64,000 nt of DNA, from the NCBI RefSeq assembly GCF_000332095.2, contig NZ_KI913949.1, positions 4,674,769 through 4,738,768 of the forward strand, written 5' to 3'. The notes below the pieces were generated by a model. The model worked only from the letters and a program-made list of their open reading frames with translations. It was not told where the DNA came from and ran no database searches. Source of the stretch: Leptolyngbya sp. PCC 6406. GTDB lineage: Bacteria > Cyanobacteriota > Cyanobacteriia > Phormidesmidales > Phormidesmidaceae. The position numbers and the translations under genes were made by a program. Numbering within the stretch: position 1 is the first letter of the stretch; every line of letters begins with the position of its first letter. Below are positions 25,907 to 33,939 of this stretch, piece by piece.

Positions 25907-26563
25907 ATGATTTCTGTTGCTGATCTACTTGTTGACGATCGCTTGCCTAGTAACTACTTTGCCAGTGATGTCTATGTGCGGGGCACCCTAGAGCTGGGCC
26001 TACTGGAAAATCGCCGAGGCGACCGCCTTTTGGCCCTGCCCAGTGTTCTGCTCAAGGCCATCTACGATGGGCTCAATAATGAAACGGGGCAGGCCACGCG
26101 CTTGGTACTGCGCAATTGTGGCCTGTGGTGGGGCAAAAACTTCTATGCGCGCTTCTGTGAAGAGCTGAGCGACTACTACAAAAAGCCTGTTGCAGACTTC
26201 TCTATGGCGGAGTTTATGCAATCTTTTCAGGAATGTTGGCGCACCCACGGGTGGGGTCAAATCCATCTAGATACCGATCACCATAACCAGGGCTTCCTGG
26301 TGGTCTCGACCCAAAATTCTCCCTTTACCGCCCAGGTCGTGCAGCCCCAGAAACCTTCAGGAGCCTTGGAGGAGGGTATTTTACAGACCTTCTTTAGTCA
26401 GCTCACGGGGCGAGACCTATTTTGTGTGCAAACCAGTTGCGAATCCCTAGGCGCTGACCGCAATCGGTTTGTCCTGGGAATCGAGGGGCGTCTCAAGTCC
26501 GCGATCGCATTGGTTGAGGCAGGCCAGCCCCATGATGCCATTATGGGAGTGTTGACCCGTTAA
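25907..26563 (+). CDS. Second V4R-like domain protein (Slr0147-like)
   Basis: The 218 residues contain a V4R-type region: TRLVLRNCGLWWGKNFYARF, then a helical middle (FMQSFQECWRTHGWG), then TFFSQLTGRDLFCVQTSCESLG and RFVLGIEGRL. The first ligand cysteine survives (SCESLG) but the second is replaced (RNRF in place of C-x-F), so the metal or ligand site differs from the V4R protein at 24174-24857. N-terminal SNYFASDVYVRG precedes the domain. It lies only 6 bp before the kinase start codon, so the two are surely one transcript. It is likely a partner or regulator in the same process as the first V4R protein. Confidence 0.77.
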   Translation: MISVADLLVDDRLPSNYFASDVYVRGTLELGLLENRRGDRLLALPSVLLKAIYDGLNNETGQATRLVLRNCGLWWGKNFYARFCEELSDYYKKPVADFSMAEFMQSFQECWRTHGWGQIHLDTDHHNQGFLVVSTQNSPFTAQVVQPQKPSGALEEGILQTFFSQLTGRDLFCVQTSCESLGADRNRFVLGIEGRLKSAIALVEAGQPHDAIMGVLTR

Positions 26564-26569
26564 CCTACC

Positions 26570-28429
26570 GTGTCTTTTAGTACTGTGGCCGTGCTTCGCA
26601 ACCTTCAGCGGTCTAATTATCGCCTTTTGGGGCTTGTGGGGCAGGGCCAATTTGGGCAAGTGTACTGTGCTGTGCACCGTCGGACGGGACGCTTGGTAGC
26701 CCTTAAAAACCTCAACCGAGATCGCCTCACCACCCATCGATTTCTGCGAGAACTCCGGTTTTTGCTCAGCCTAGAGCACCCTAATATTGCCAACTGTCAC
26801 GCCCTAGAACAGTCTGCGACGGGACGACAATTAGTGTTGGACTATTGCGAAGGGGGTACCCTGCGGCAGCTTATGGAGCAGACCGCCCCCCTCCCCCTAG
26901 CGGAAATCCTCACCCTGATTACGGAGGTGCTGACGGCTCTCGACCACGCCCATACCCAGGCCATTGTCCATTGCGACATCAAGCCCGAAAACATCCTGCT
27001 ATTTGTGAGGCCGGGAGGATGGCAGGTCAAGATTTCAGACTTTGGCATTGCCCGCCTGAGTCAAGAACTGCGGGGCCAAGATCAAACGGGGGCAACAGGA
27101 TCTCCCGCCTACATGGCCCCAGAACGGTTTTATCATCAGCATTCTGCCTCTTCGGATCTCTATGCTGTGGGTGTAATTCTATATGAGCTGTTGCTGGGGG
27201 AACGCCCCTTTTCCGGTACCCCCAGCCAGCTTATGGTGGCCCATCTTAATCAAACGCCCCTGATTCCGACCACACTGCCAGATTCGTTGCAGGTGGTGAT
27301 CCGCACTGCCCTGCAAAAACTCGTGGGCCGTCGCTATCGCTCAGCGGCGACAATGCAGGAAACCTTGATCGCTATGCGCGCCCAACTGTCGGCGGCGGAG
27401 TTGCGCACGTCGTACCCTATTGTTTACGACGATGACGCCCCTCTTCTCTTTGCCTCCCAGGGCGAGATAGCCCTAGACAAACCCGTACACAGTCTAGCCG
27501 CAGAGCCTGCCCTCTCTGGTTCCACGGGGGGCTATCTGCTACTGGGGGATTGTAGTACCGATGTGAAAGGATGGCTGCTGCCCCCCGCAGATGTGGGGAA
27601 ATTACCCCAGGGCTATCCCCACATCTGGACGTTGCCCGATCGCCCCCAGGCAATCTTTAACGCTCCAGAGGGTGCGATTGCGGCCACTGACCGGACCCTG
27701 TACTACCTCCCAGTTCGCCCGCTAGACGCTAGTGCCCAGAACCTCTGGTCCCCTGTCGGTAAGATTCAGCCTCTGGTTACCTTTCCTGAGGCTGTGACCG
27801 TAGTGGTTTCTCCCCGGCGGCGCTGGGCACTGGGCTACAGTCCCACTGCTGGCGGACGGCTTTGGTGGGCTCCCCTCTCCCTTGGCAAAACAGCGGCATC
27901 AGCGATGTCTGAGCCCCGATCTCTACCTGTCCCCTCCATGCCATCTTCCCCGGTTCAACTGCTGGTCCTGGATGAGGGGCATATTTTGCTGGCTGCGATC
28001 GCAGGTCACCAGACTCACCTCCACGTAATTACCCGGCGAGGCGTCTCCTTAGGGCATCTCACCCTCAATGCCATGGTACAGTCCTTGGCCCTGACTCACA
28101 CACCCCGACGCATCCTGGCCCAAGAGATCGGCCCCTCACCCGCCCTTCTGATCATTGATCTGCTGCCCTTTAAAGTCATGCGCTGTCGCCTGGATGTGGC
28201 CACACCTTGGTTGGGAGAAATGGCCATTGGTTATGTTGCCTGTAGTGATCAGGGTCACCTGCGATTTGTAAATCCCCACGGACAACTGGTAGGGCGTGTC
28301 GATGGCCTCCCTGCCCCCACTGCTATGGCCTTTCAAGCCCCCTATGACCTATGGCTGGCCACGCATCAGGCCGCGCCAACCCTCCACGTTATCGACATCT
28401 GCACATTGGGCCTAGACATTATCTTTTAG
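26570..28429 (+). CDS. Serine/threonine protein kinase (SpkG/Slr0152-like)
   Basis: It starts at GTG 26570, 6 bp after the V4R stop codon. The kinase domain spans about residues 17-275: glycine loop LVGQGQFGQVYCAVH, lysine 46 in VALKNL, catalytic D136 in VHCDIKPENILL and DFG at 157-159. The residue before the catalytic aspartate is cysteine, not arginine, so this is a non-RD kinase, which usually needs no activation-loop phosphorylation. The remaining 340 residues have recurring short beta segments (GGYLLLGDCSTDV, HILLAAIAGHQTHLHVITR) suggestive of a beta-propeller, with no membrane segment. A kinase also ends the Synechocystis slr0144-slr0152 operon. A role in high-light or photosystem II repair control is inferred. 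Confidence 0.9.
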   Translation: MSFSTVAVLRNLQRSNYRLLGLVGQGQFGQVYCAVHRRTGRLVALKNLNRDRLTTHRFLRELRFLLSLEHPNIANCHALEQSATGRQLVLDYCEGGTLRQLMEQTAPLPLAEILTLITEVLTALDHAHTQAIVHCDIKPENILLFVRPGGWQVKISDFGIARLSQELRGQDQTGATGSPAYMAPERFYHQHSASSDLYAVGVILYELLLGERPFSGTPSQLMVAHLNQTPLIPTTLPDSLQVVIRTALQKLVGRRYRSAATMQETLIAMRAQLSAAELRTSYPIVYDDDAPLLFASQGEIALDKPVHSLAAEPALSGSTGGYLLLGDCSTDVKGWLLPPADVGKLPQGYPHIWTLPDRPQAIFNAPEGAIAATDRTLYYLPVRPLDASAQNLWSPVGKIQPLVTFPEAVTVVVSPRRRWALGYSPTAGGRLWWAPLSLGKTAASAMSEPRSLPVPSMPSSPVQLLVLDEGHILLAAIAGHQTHLHVITRRGVSLGHLTLNAMVQSLALTHTPRRILAQEIGPSPALLIIDLLPFKVMRCRLDVATPWLGEMAIGYVACSDQGHLRFVNPHGQLVGRVDGLPAPTAMAFQAPYDLWLATHQAAPTLHVIDICTLGLDIIF

Positions 28430-28456
28430 AACATTTTTTAGAACATGAACAGCAAG

Positions 28457-28512
28457 CCTTTAGAACCTTGCCTTTAGAACCTTGCCTTTAGAACCTTGCC
28501 TTTAGAGCATGG
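28457..28512. repeat. 14-bp tandem repeat after the kinase gene
   Basis: CCTTTAGAACCTTG occurs three times without change at 28457, 28471 and 28485, followed by a degenerate fourth unit at 28499. Two shorter TTTTAGAACAT units come just before (about 28433-28446), next to the kinase stop codon. Such arrays often vary in copy number between strains. Confidence 0.8.
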
Positions 28513-28614
28513 GTAGAGCATCTGGGCACTCCTGCCGATCTCCTTCGTCTAAACCAGGGTCATCCTATCTACCTGAGGCAGCCTTAGTCTTTTCCCGATG
28601 TCGGGGTGGATCTA

Positions 28615-28780
28615 CCCTTAGGGAGCTGCGGGTTAATAGTGTACCCAGTGGCCAGGTTTTCTCCCTTCGGGAGACGCTGACGCGAACGACTTCGCTCAAC
28701 CTTCAGTGATCGAGGGCTGAGCGAAGTCGAAGCCCGATCAGCGGAGCGGGTACGTTATTTTCCTGCGAGCCCCTTAGGAC
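28615..28780 (+). repeat. Dispersed repeat R-d, copy 1 (MITE-like)
   Basis: About 166 bp running from ACCCTTAGGGAGCTGCGGG to CCTGCGAGCCCCTTAGG. A copy in the opposite orientation lies at 49181-49387. The two ends form an imperfect inverted repeat. Inside are TTCTCCCTTCGGGAGA and a second palindrome, GACTTCGCTCA...TGAGCGAAGTC. It has no coding frame of its own. It sits upstream of the RidA gene. Confidence 0.75.
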
Positions 28781-28879
28781 TGATTCTGGTTGGAGAAAGA
28801 CAAATCTCGCCATTTCCGGGAAACTGCTGGGCTTGCCACTGTATCTAACTGCTGAACACGCTATCAATGGAATCAGGTT

Positions 28880-29269
28880 GTGATCGAGCATATTACGCTG
28901 CCAGACAATGTTTTGCCCCCCGTTGCGCCCTATTCCCACGCGGTACGGGCTGGAGACTTCCTCTTTGTCACTGGACAACTCTCCGAAGACCCCATCACTG
29001 GCAAGGTGATAAAGGGGGATATTGAAACCCAGACCCATCAAGTGATGGAGAACTTGTTACGAGTGCTATCTCACGTAGGTACCGATTTTAGTCAGGTAGT
29101 GATGGTGCGGATCTTCGTAACCGATTTTCGCTACTACGAGACGGTCAATCAGGTTTACGCCTCCTACTGTCAGCCGCAGCGACTCCCCAGCCGCACCACG
29201 GTCGGGGTGACGGCCCTAGCGGGCTTTGGCGATGTGGAGATTGACCTAATTGTTTACTGCGGCCAGTAA
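28880..29269 (+). CDS. RidA family enamine/imine deaminase
   Basis: The 129-residue protein starts at a GTG. It shows the whole RidA (YjgF/UK114) pattern: PYSHAVRAGDFLFVTGQL, THQVMENLLRVLSHVGTDF, VVMVRIFVTDF and the signature PSRTTVGVTALAGFGDVEID, which carries the arginine that binds the substrate carboxylate. The GDVEIDLIVY ending belongs to the general family and is not the exact archetypal RidA sequence. Members hydrolyse reactive enamines and imines made by PLP enzymes such as threonine dehydratase and form trimers. The gene is monocistronic, 100 bp after repeat R-d. Confidence 0.92.
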   Translation: MIEHITLPDNVLPPVAPYSHAVRAGDFLFVTGQLSEDPITGKVIKGDIETQTHQVMENLLRVLSHVGTDFSQVVMVRIFVTDFRYYETVNQVYASYCQPQRLPSRTTVGVTALAGFGDVEIDLIVYCGQ

Positions 29270-29334
29270 CCCCCAGGACTGGTAGAGAGAGGATGATACC
29301 TCGATCTACGGGCCTCCTTCGGTCTACCTCTGGC

Positions 29335-29820
29335 CTACACCAACGATCGCACTAGGTAACGCTGAATCAGCCACAAACCGCCGATGCTGGCGGCTCCAAC
29401 CCAAGCAAGGCGACCGCTATGGAGATGGCCAGAGAGGAGACAGAGCCCCCCTAGGATCAGAAGTGCGATCGCACTCCCCCCCGCCACCGCCAACATGCCC
29501 CGTAGGGCACGAGTAGTCAAGAGAATTTGGGCCGCAAGGTCATCCCCTGTCAGGGGAACAGCCGCCGCCACAGCGGTTTGAAAGGAGTCGTACTTATGGC
29601 GCTCAACTTGGTAATAAGTACCCAACTCCGCATCCCGAAGATGGCGAACAGACTGGAGACCAAATTGCTTTGCCTGGGCAATGGCACTGCGGATTTGCCG
29701 TTGGGTAGCGATGGGAGCAAGGGCCTCAAAAAGAGACTCTCGGTACACCCCCGTTGTAGCCATTTCCAGGATGCGGCGGGTGAGATCGAGATCTGGGGCA
29801 GGGAGGGCAGTCCGAGACAT
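29335..29820 (-). CDS. Small membrane protein, unrecognised
   Basis: The 161-residue protein has a soluble N-terminal half with a helical pattern (RRILEMATTGVYRESLFEAL, RQIRSAIAQAKQFGLQSVRH) and two adjacent membrane segments near residues 110-130 and 138-153. The charge pattern places the N-terminal part in the cytoplasm. No family was recognised. It stands between RidA and the CYTH gene with short gaps on both sides. Confidence 0.72.
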   Translation of the reverse strand: MSRTALPAPDLDLTRRILEMATTGVYRESLFEALAPIATQRQIRSAIAQAKQFGLQSVRHLRDAELGTYYQVERHKYDSFQTAVAAAVPLTGDDLAAQILLTTRALRGMLAVAGGSAIALLILGGLCLLSGHLHSGRLAWVGAASIGGLWLIQRYLVRSLV

Positions 29821-29902
29821 GGCAGCACAGGACAGGCAGCACGACAGTTGGGCTTTGGCACCCCTGCATCATAGTAGCCCTGTACTGTGCCCCTGAGACA
29901 CC

Positions 29903-30373
29903 CTAATCAGTCCAAGTTGCATAGGGGTGATGAGCAAGGTTGGCATTGCGGTAGCGAGGGTCATCAGAGACCTCTAGCCCGACCCAATCTAGACGCTCAA
30001 AGGGCTCTGCCTCATCCGTCAACTCAATTTCCGCCAGGACTAACCCCTGATTTTGCCCCAGAAATTCATCCACTTCCCAGACATGGTCAGCGAAGGAAAT
30101 GCGATACCTCATTTTCTCCACAAAGGGAGTCTCACAGAAGGTATCGAGCAGAACCTCCGCATCTGTGCGGGGAATCTCGTATTCAAACTCGCTGCGAGTC
30201 AGCCCCTGGGTAGGGCCTTTGAGGGTGAGATAGCCCCGCTCTCCGGCGATGCGAACCCGAACCGTGGCCGGGTTGCCCCTGGGAATATAGCCCTGGCGGT
30301 AGAGTACCCCCGGAGCTAAAGCCCGCCAATCAGTCCCCGTCACCAAAAATTTCCGCTCGATTTCCAAGGCCAT
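29903..30373 (-). CDS. CYTH domain phosphatase
   Basis: The preferred start is the ATG with complement at 30371-30373, since it places the CYTH signature EIERKFLV at residues 4-11. The protein has 156 residues. The rest of the tunnel fold is visible as alternating charged strands: TVRVRIAGERGYLTLKGP, RSEFEYEIP, KMRYRISFADHVWEVDEFLG and LVLAEIELTDE. CYTH enzymes use metal ions to hydrolyse triphosphates such as inorganic triphosphate or thiamine triphosphate. Single-domain bacterial members of this size are usually tripolyphosphatases. Upstream is a 120-bp gap to the prenyl synthase gene on the same strand. Confidence 0.9.
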   Translation of the reverse strand: MALEIERKFLVTGTDWRALAPGVLYRQGYIPRGNPATVRVRIAGERGYLTLKGPTQGLTRSEFEYEIPRTDAEVLLDTFCETPFVEKMRYRISFADHVWEVDEFLGQNQGLVLAEIELTDEAEPFERLDWVGLEVSDDPRYRNANLAHHPYATWTD

Positions 30374-30492
30374 GGACAGGACGTTAGAGATAAGTGAATT
30401 AAGAATCCGGAGATTAAGAACCGATCCGAAAACACCCTCAAAGGCTGGACTTCTCCTAGGCAACCCTGGATATAGGGATGGGTTCTTAAGGA

Positions 30493-31464
30493 TCAGTGAA
30501 TGCGGCGGAGGATATAGCTGGCCAAATCAAGTAGGGCCTGACGAGAAGCCGAGGGCGACAGATCCTTAAGGCAATAGGTGGCCTGATCGGCATGGTACAA
30601 CGCCAATTCCCGCGATCGGGCAATCCCCTCACTGGCCAGAATCAGATCAAAGGCTTGTTGCCAGTCCCCAGATTCTGCAAATTCCCGGTCGATCAACGTA
30701 CTCAGGTAGGGCTTCTCCTCCAAAGCATAGAGCACCGGAGCCGTGAGATTGCCGCTTTTGAGGTCAGACCCAGCGGGCTTGCCCAATACCTCCGTAGAGC
30801 CAGTGAAGTCCAAAATGTCATCAATGATTTGAAAAGCCAAGCCCAGATGACGACCATAGCCATATAGGTTTTCGATTTGGACCTCAGGCAGATCACTCAA
30901 CACCCCTACAGATTTAGCGCTGTTGGCAATCAAAGATGCGGTTTTGTAATAGCTCTTTTCTAGGTATGCCTCAAGGGAAAGCTCCGTATCAAAGCGGTTT
31001 AACCCCTGTTGGATCTCCCCCTCCGCTAGATCCATAATCACCTGGGACAGGAGCTTAACCACCGTCAGGTTATCCAAATTTGCCAGGTACCAAGACGACT
31101 GGGCAAATAGAAAATCCCCCGCCAGCACCGCAATTCGATTCCCAAAGCTACTGTGGACCGTAGGCACACCCCGTCGGACCTCCGACTCATCTACCACATC
31201 GTCATGGACCAAGCTAGCGGTGTGGATCATCTCGGTGATTTCTGCTAACCGTCGATGCTGGGGCAAGATATCCTCAGACCCAGTGGTAGCCCGTGCCAGC
31301 AAAAAAACGATTGCGGGACGAATACGTTTGCCCCCTGCGCCGAATAGATGATCTGCTGCTGCATACAGGATGGGATGGCGAGCGCCCACGAGTTGCTTCA
31401 GATTATGGGTAAGCTCAGCGAGATCCCCGTCAACAGGTGCAAAGAGAGAAGTGACTGAAGCCAT
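30493..31464 (-). CDS. sds: Solanesyl diphosphate synthase (polyprenyl synthase)
   Basis: The 323-residue trans-prenyltransferase has the first aspartate motif in LVHDDVVDESEVRRG and the second in FQIIDDILDFTG, with GGKRIRPAI binding isopentenyl diphosphate. Small residues before the first motif (MIHTASLVHDD) are typical of long-chain synthases. The conserved GSDLKSGNLTAPVLYALEE is shared with cyanobacterial solanesyl diphosphate synthases, which make the C45 tail of plastoquinone. The geranylgeranyl type (CrtE) differs in these positions. It is transcribed alone, with 500 bp of apparently non-coding DNA upstream. Confidence 0.87.
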   Translation of the reverse strand: MASVTSLFAPVDGDLAELTHNLKQLVGARHPILYAAADHLFGAGGKRIRPAIVFLLARATTGSEDILPQHRRLAEITEMIHTASLVHDDVVDESEVRRGVPTVHSSFGNRIAVLAGDFLFAQSSWYLANLDNLTVVKLLSQVIMDLAEGEIQQGLNRFDTELSLEAYLEKSYYKTASLIANSAKSVGVLSDLPEVQIENLYGYGRHLGLAFQIIDDILDFTGSTEVLGKPAGSDLKSGNLTAPVLYALEEKPYLSTLIDREFAESGDWQQAFDLILASEGIARSRELALYHADQATYCLKDLSPSASRQALLDLASYILRRIH

Positions 31465-32083
31465 GGATAGAACGGCCTAGGCAGTTTGTTTACGAATTTT
31501 TACAGTTCTGCTTTCATTCTAAGCTAACGTCCTGGGAAGGGGAATAAACCTTTTTCCAGAGCAAAATCCTTGAATAATCTCCCCAGAAAAGTCAAGCCTT
31601 AGACCCTTGACAAGCATCCCAACGTCCCTGTGTCGGGGTCGGAATGCTTACCCCTAGGCCCTCTGGAGGATTACTAAGTTCTGTAAATCTCCTCTCAGCA
31701 AGCCTCAAGTCCCCAGGGGTTTGTGTTATCTTAAATATTAAGCTTTGACAAAAACTAAATATTGCTGTTCCAAACATTGCTGTTTCACGAGCAACGTTGT
31801 AACCCGCAAAGTTCACAAAACCTGTGATATTTCGGGCTTGGTTGAGCTGCTTTGGTCTACCGTTGAGGATTTAGGAATTATCGACAAATAAGCAGGATGG
31901 CTGGGCTGAGGTAGAGAAGAGGGCAAATCCCCTTAATTACTCTACCCTTCCCCAGAATACTTGTAGGGTCGCGTAGATCCCGAATCTGACGGCTGATTTA
32001 GACTCAGCGGTTTCAAGGTGCTGGACTCAATGGTCTGGAGCAGCATACTACCTGCTGTCCCGCTCTTCCCTTGCCATACTGCC
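31465..32083. other. Long intergenic gap with one hairpin
   Basis: About 550 bp separate the divergent prenyl synthase and signal peptidase units. A candidate stem-loop lies at 31611-31651 (AAGCATCCCAACGTCCC against GGGGTCGGAATGCTT). No protein-coding frame convinces me. The base composition is AT-rich between about 31700 and 31900, so the promoters are probably there. Confidence 0.45.
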
Positions 32084-32209
32084 ATGATTCCTTCCCTACC
32101 TGTCTCCGTTGTAATCGTTTCCCTAGCTATCGGATATCTTGTTGTAGTCTACAGCCTTCTCTGGTGGGCACAGCGCAGCAACAAGACGAATAAGCGCACT
32201 ATTATTTGA
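32084..32209 (+). CDS. Possible small single-pass membrane protein
   Basis: From the ATG at 32084 a 41-residue product would have one hydrophobic segment (SVVIVSLAIGYLVVVYSLLW) followed by a strongly basic tail (QRSNKTNKRT). That is the shape of a small membrane protein with its C-terminus in the cytoplasm. In-frame starts at 32018 (GTG) and 32030 (ATG) add less convincing residues. It ends 28 bp before the signal peptidase start on the same strand. I recognise no family, and a chance frame is possible. Confidence 0.4.
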   Translation: MIPSLPVSVVIVSLAIGYLVVVYSLLWWAQRSNKTNKRTII

Positions 32210-32237
32210 GTGGTCTATTCCCTCCAAGCTAGATTTT

Positions 32238-33299
32238 GTGCGATCGCACCTATCCCCTAGCCTTTCCTCCTCCCGTATCTGGCTGGCGGCAAACTGCTCC
32301 TTGATTTTCCCTGGTCTCGGACAAATCTACCGTCGCCAGGTATTGTCAGGCGCAGCCATGGCCTCAACGGCGGGGGGACTGATTAGTTTCATTCTGTGGT
32401 CCATTTTTGCCCCCCAGGGCAATACGGTCTGGGGTCTAGGGGCAATCGTGGCTTTTCTGAGCCTCTACGGCCTCAGTATTGTCGATGCTAGCCTGAGCAG
32501 TGGCGACAGAGGAGCTGAACCAGAACCCCGCAATACCCCTGTTAAGGATCCTTGGTACACCGTATTTTTATCTCAGATTCTGCCCGGACTAGGGCACCTG
32601 TACCTCCATCGCCTGGGCTGGGGAATGACCCTGCTGACCACGGGTATTGTCACCGCCCTCCTCACCCAAGACCATCCCCGGTTACTTCCCCTCCCCGTTG
32701 CCATCTGGGCACTGGGCTGCTGGCATAGCTATCGAGTTGCCCTCTCACCCCACCACCGACCCAGCCCCTTTATCAGCTTCATTGTGGTGGGATTGGTAAT
32801 CGTGCGTCTGATAGTGGGGTCAATCCCTGCCTGGGTCAGCCATGCGGTAGAACAATGTGTAGTCCCCAGCGAGTCTATGCTGCCCACACTGCACGTGGGC
32901 GACCGCATCTTTGTCCAAAGGAAGGGATCATACCGTCCCCAGTTGGGGGATATTGTGGTCTTTAATGCCCCCGCCGCTGCCATTGCCCAAGGCCAGATCA
33001 AACCCGATACGCTGGTGGTTAAACGGGTGATTGGTCTACCAGGCCAGCAGGTGTGGGTCACTGGCGGCCAGGTTTTTGTAAATCGCCAAGCCCTCGGAGA
33101 ACCCTACATTCGAGAAGCTCCCCGCTATGAATGGGGACCAGAGGTGGTGCCGCCAGACAGTTACTTTGTTCTCGGAGACAATCGCAACTTTAGTGGCGAC
33201 TCTCACCTGTGGGGTTTTGTCACCGCTCCTGACATCCTGGGACCGGGCTACAAAATCTATTGGCCCCCGAGCCGAGTTCAATCCCTAGAGATCTCGTAG
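32238..33299 (+). CDS. lepB: Signal peptidase I with duplicated membrane N-terminal domain
   Basis: The catalytic part is standard: serine 213 in PSESMLPTLHVGDRIFV, lysine 262 in LVVKRVIGLPGQ, then FVLGDNRNFSGDSHLWG. It cleaves signal peptides outside the membrane. The protein is 353 residues, about 150 longer than usual. The extra N-terminus carries hydrophobic segments near 18-28, 40-58, 64-82, 108-140 and 152-165, and contains the motif PGLGxxY twice (FPGLGQIYRRQ at 24-34, LPGLGHLYLHR at 115-125). This duplicated unit resembles TM2-like small membrane modules. The last segment (VVGLVIVRLIVGS) is the normal peptidase anchor. Translation begins at a GTG inside a HIP1-type sequence. Confidence 0.9.
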   Translation: MRSHLSPSLSSSRIWLAANCSLIFPGLGQIYRRQVLSGAAMASTAGGLISFILWSIFAPQGNTVWGLGAIVAFLSLYGLSIVDASLSSGDRGAEPEPRNTPVKDPWYTVFLSQILPGLGHLYLHRLGWGMTLLTTGIVTALLTQDHPRLLPLPVAIWALGCWHSYRVALSPHHRPSPFISFIVVGLVIVRLIVGSIPAWVSHAVEQCVVPSESMLPTLHVGDRIFVQRKGSYRPQLGDIVVFNAPAAAIAQGQIKPDTLVVKRVIGLPGQQVWVTGGQVFVNRQALGEPYIREAPRYEWGPEVVPPDSYFVLGDNRNFSGDSHLWGFVTAPDILGPGYKIYWPPSRVQSLEIS

Positions 33300-33357
33300 T
33301 GGCGTTGGAGTTCCCTATCTGTACACTTTTGCAGTTCACTGAATTAGGCCATTGAAA

Positions 33358-33386
33358 AAGCTGCCCTATGGTGGATAGGGCAGCTT
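33358..33386 (-). terminator. Terminator of petE (between convergent genes)
   Basis: AAGCTGCCCTA pairs perfectly with TAGGGCAGCTT across a seven-base loop. Read on the minus strand the stem is followed by TTTTTC, so it is a good intrinsic terminator for the plastocyanin gene, 30 bp beyond its stop. On the plus strand it may also stop the signal peptidase transcript, though there the T-run is weaker. Confidence 0.85.
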
Positions 33387-33414
33387 GAGTGTTTCCAGGC
33401 GTTAAGCCCTAGAC

Positions 33415-33828
33415 TTAACCTTCTACAGTAATCTTGCCAACCATGCCCGCACCCCGGTGGGGAGCGCAGTAGTAAGTATATTCACCAGCGGGCAGATCCG
33501 CTGTAAAGGTAGTGGAATAGGATTCACCAGGAGCAAAGGTCAACTGATCATGGGAAATTTTATCGGCAACAGATTTGTCAGGAATGCTATTGCCATCAAA
33601 AATGACATTGTGGGGGGCCATTTTGTTGTTGACCCAGGTAACGGTATCACCAGCTTGAATGGTGAGATTAGCGGGTTCAAACACCAACAGACCAGAGTCG
33701 GAACCCATCTTGACTTCGTAGGTGGCAGCAACAGCGGGAGCAGCGGCCATCACGACCGTTCCCACAACTAAAGCTAACGCTAGGCAAGCTACACCCAAAC
33801 TACGAATTGCACGCACGAAAAATTTCAT
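33415..33828 (-). CDS. petE: Plastocyanin
   Basis: The 137-residue precursor starts at the ATG with complement at 33826-33828. A signal peptide (basic start, then [20 protein letters not shown]) directs it to the thylakoid lumen and is cleaved after AVA. The mature protein is [20 protein letters not shown] and onward. Copper is held by histidine in APHNVIFD and by cysteine, histidine and methionine in [11 protein letters not shown]. It carries electrons from cytochrome b6f to photosystem I. It lies 111 bp downstream of psbV on the same strand. Upstream ATG or other starts would lengthen the signal needlessly. Confidence 0.96.
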   Translation of the reverse strand: MKFFVRAIRSLGVACLALALVVGTVVMAAAPAVAATYEVKMGSDSGLLVFEPANLTIQAGDTVTWVNNKMAPHNVIFDGNSIPDKSVADKISHDQLTFAPGESYSTTFTADLPAGEYTYYCAPHRGAGMVGKITVEG

Positions 33829-33939
33829 AGGTACCTCTAACGGCTGAGTTGAGTTCTTTACAGACAATATTTTATCTTGAGAGGCTAGGCAAAGGGGCTA
33901 GCCTCTGGATGGATTTCCCGTGGCATTAATCCAGGAAGC

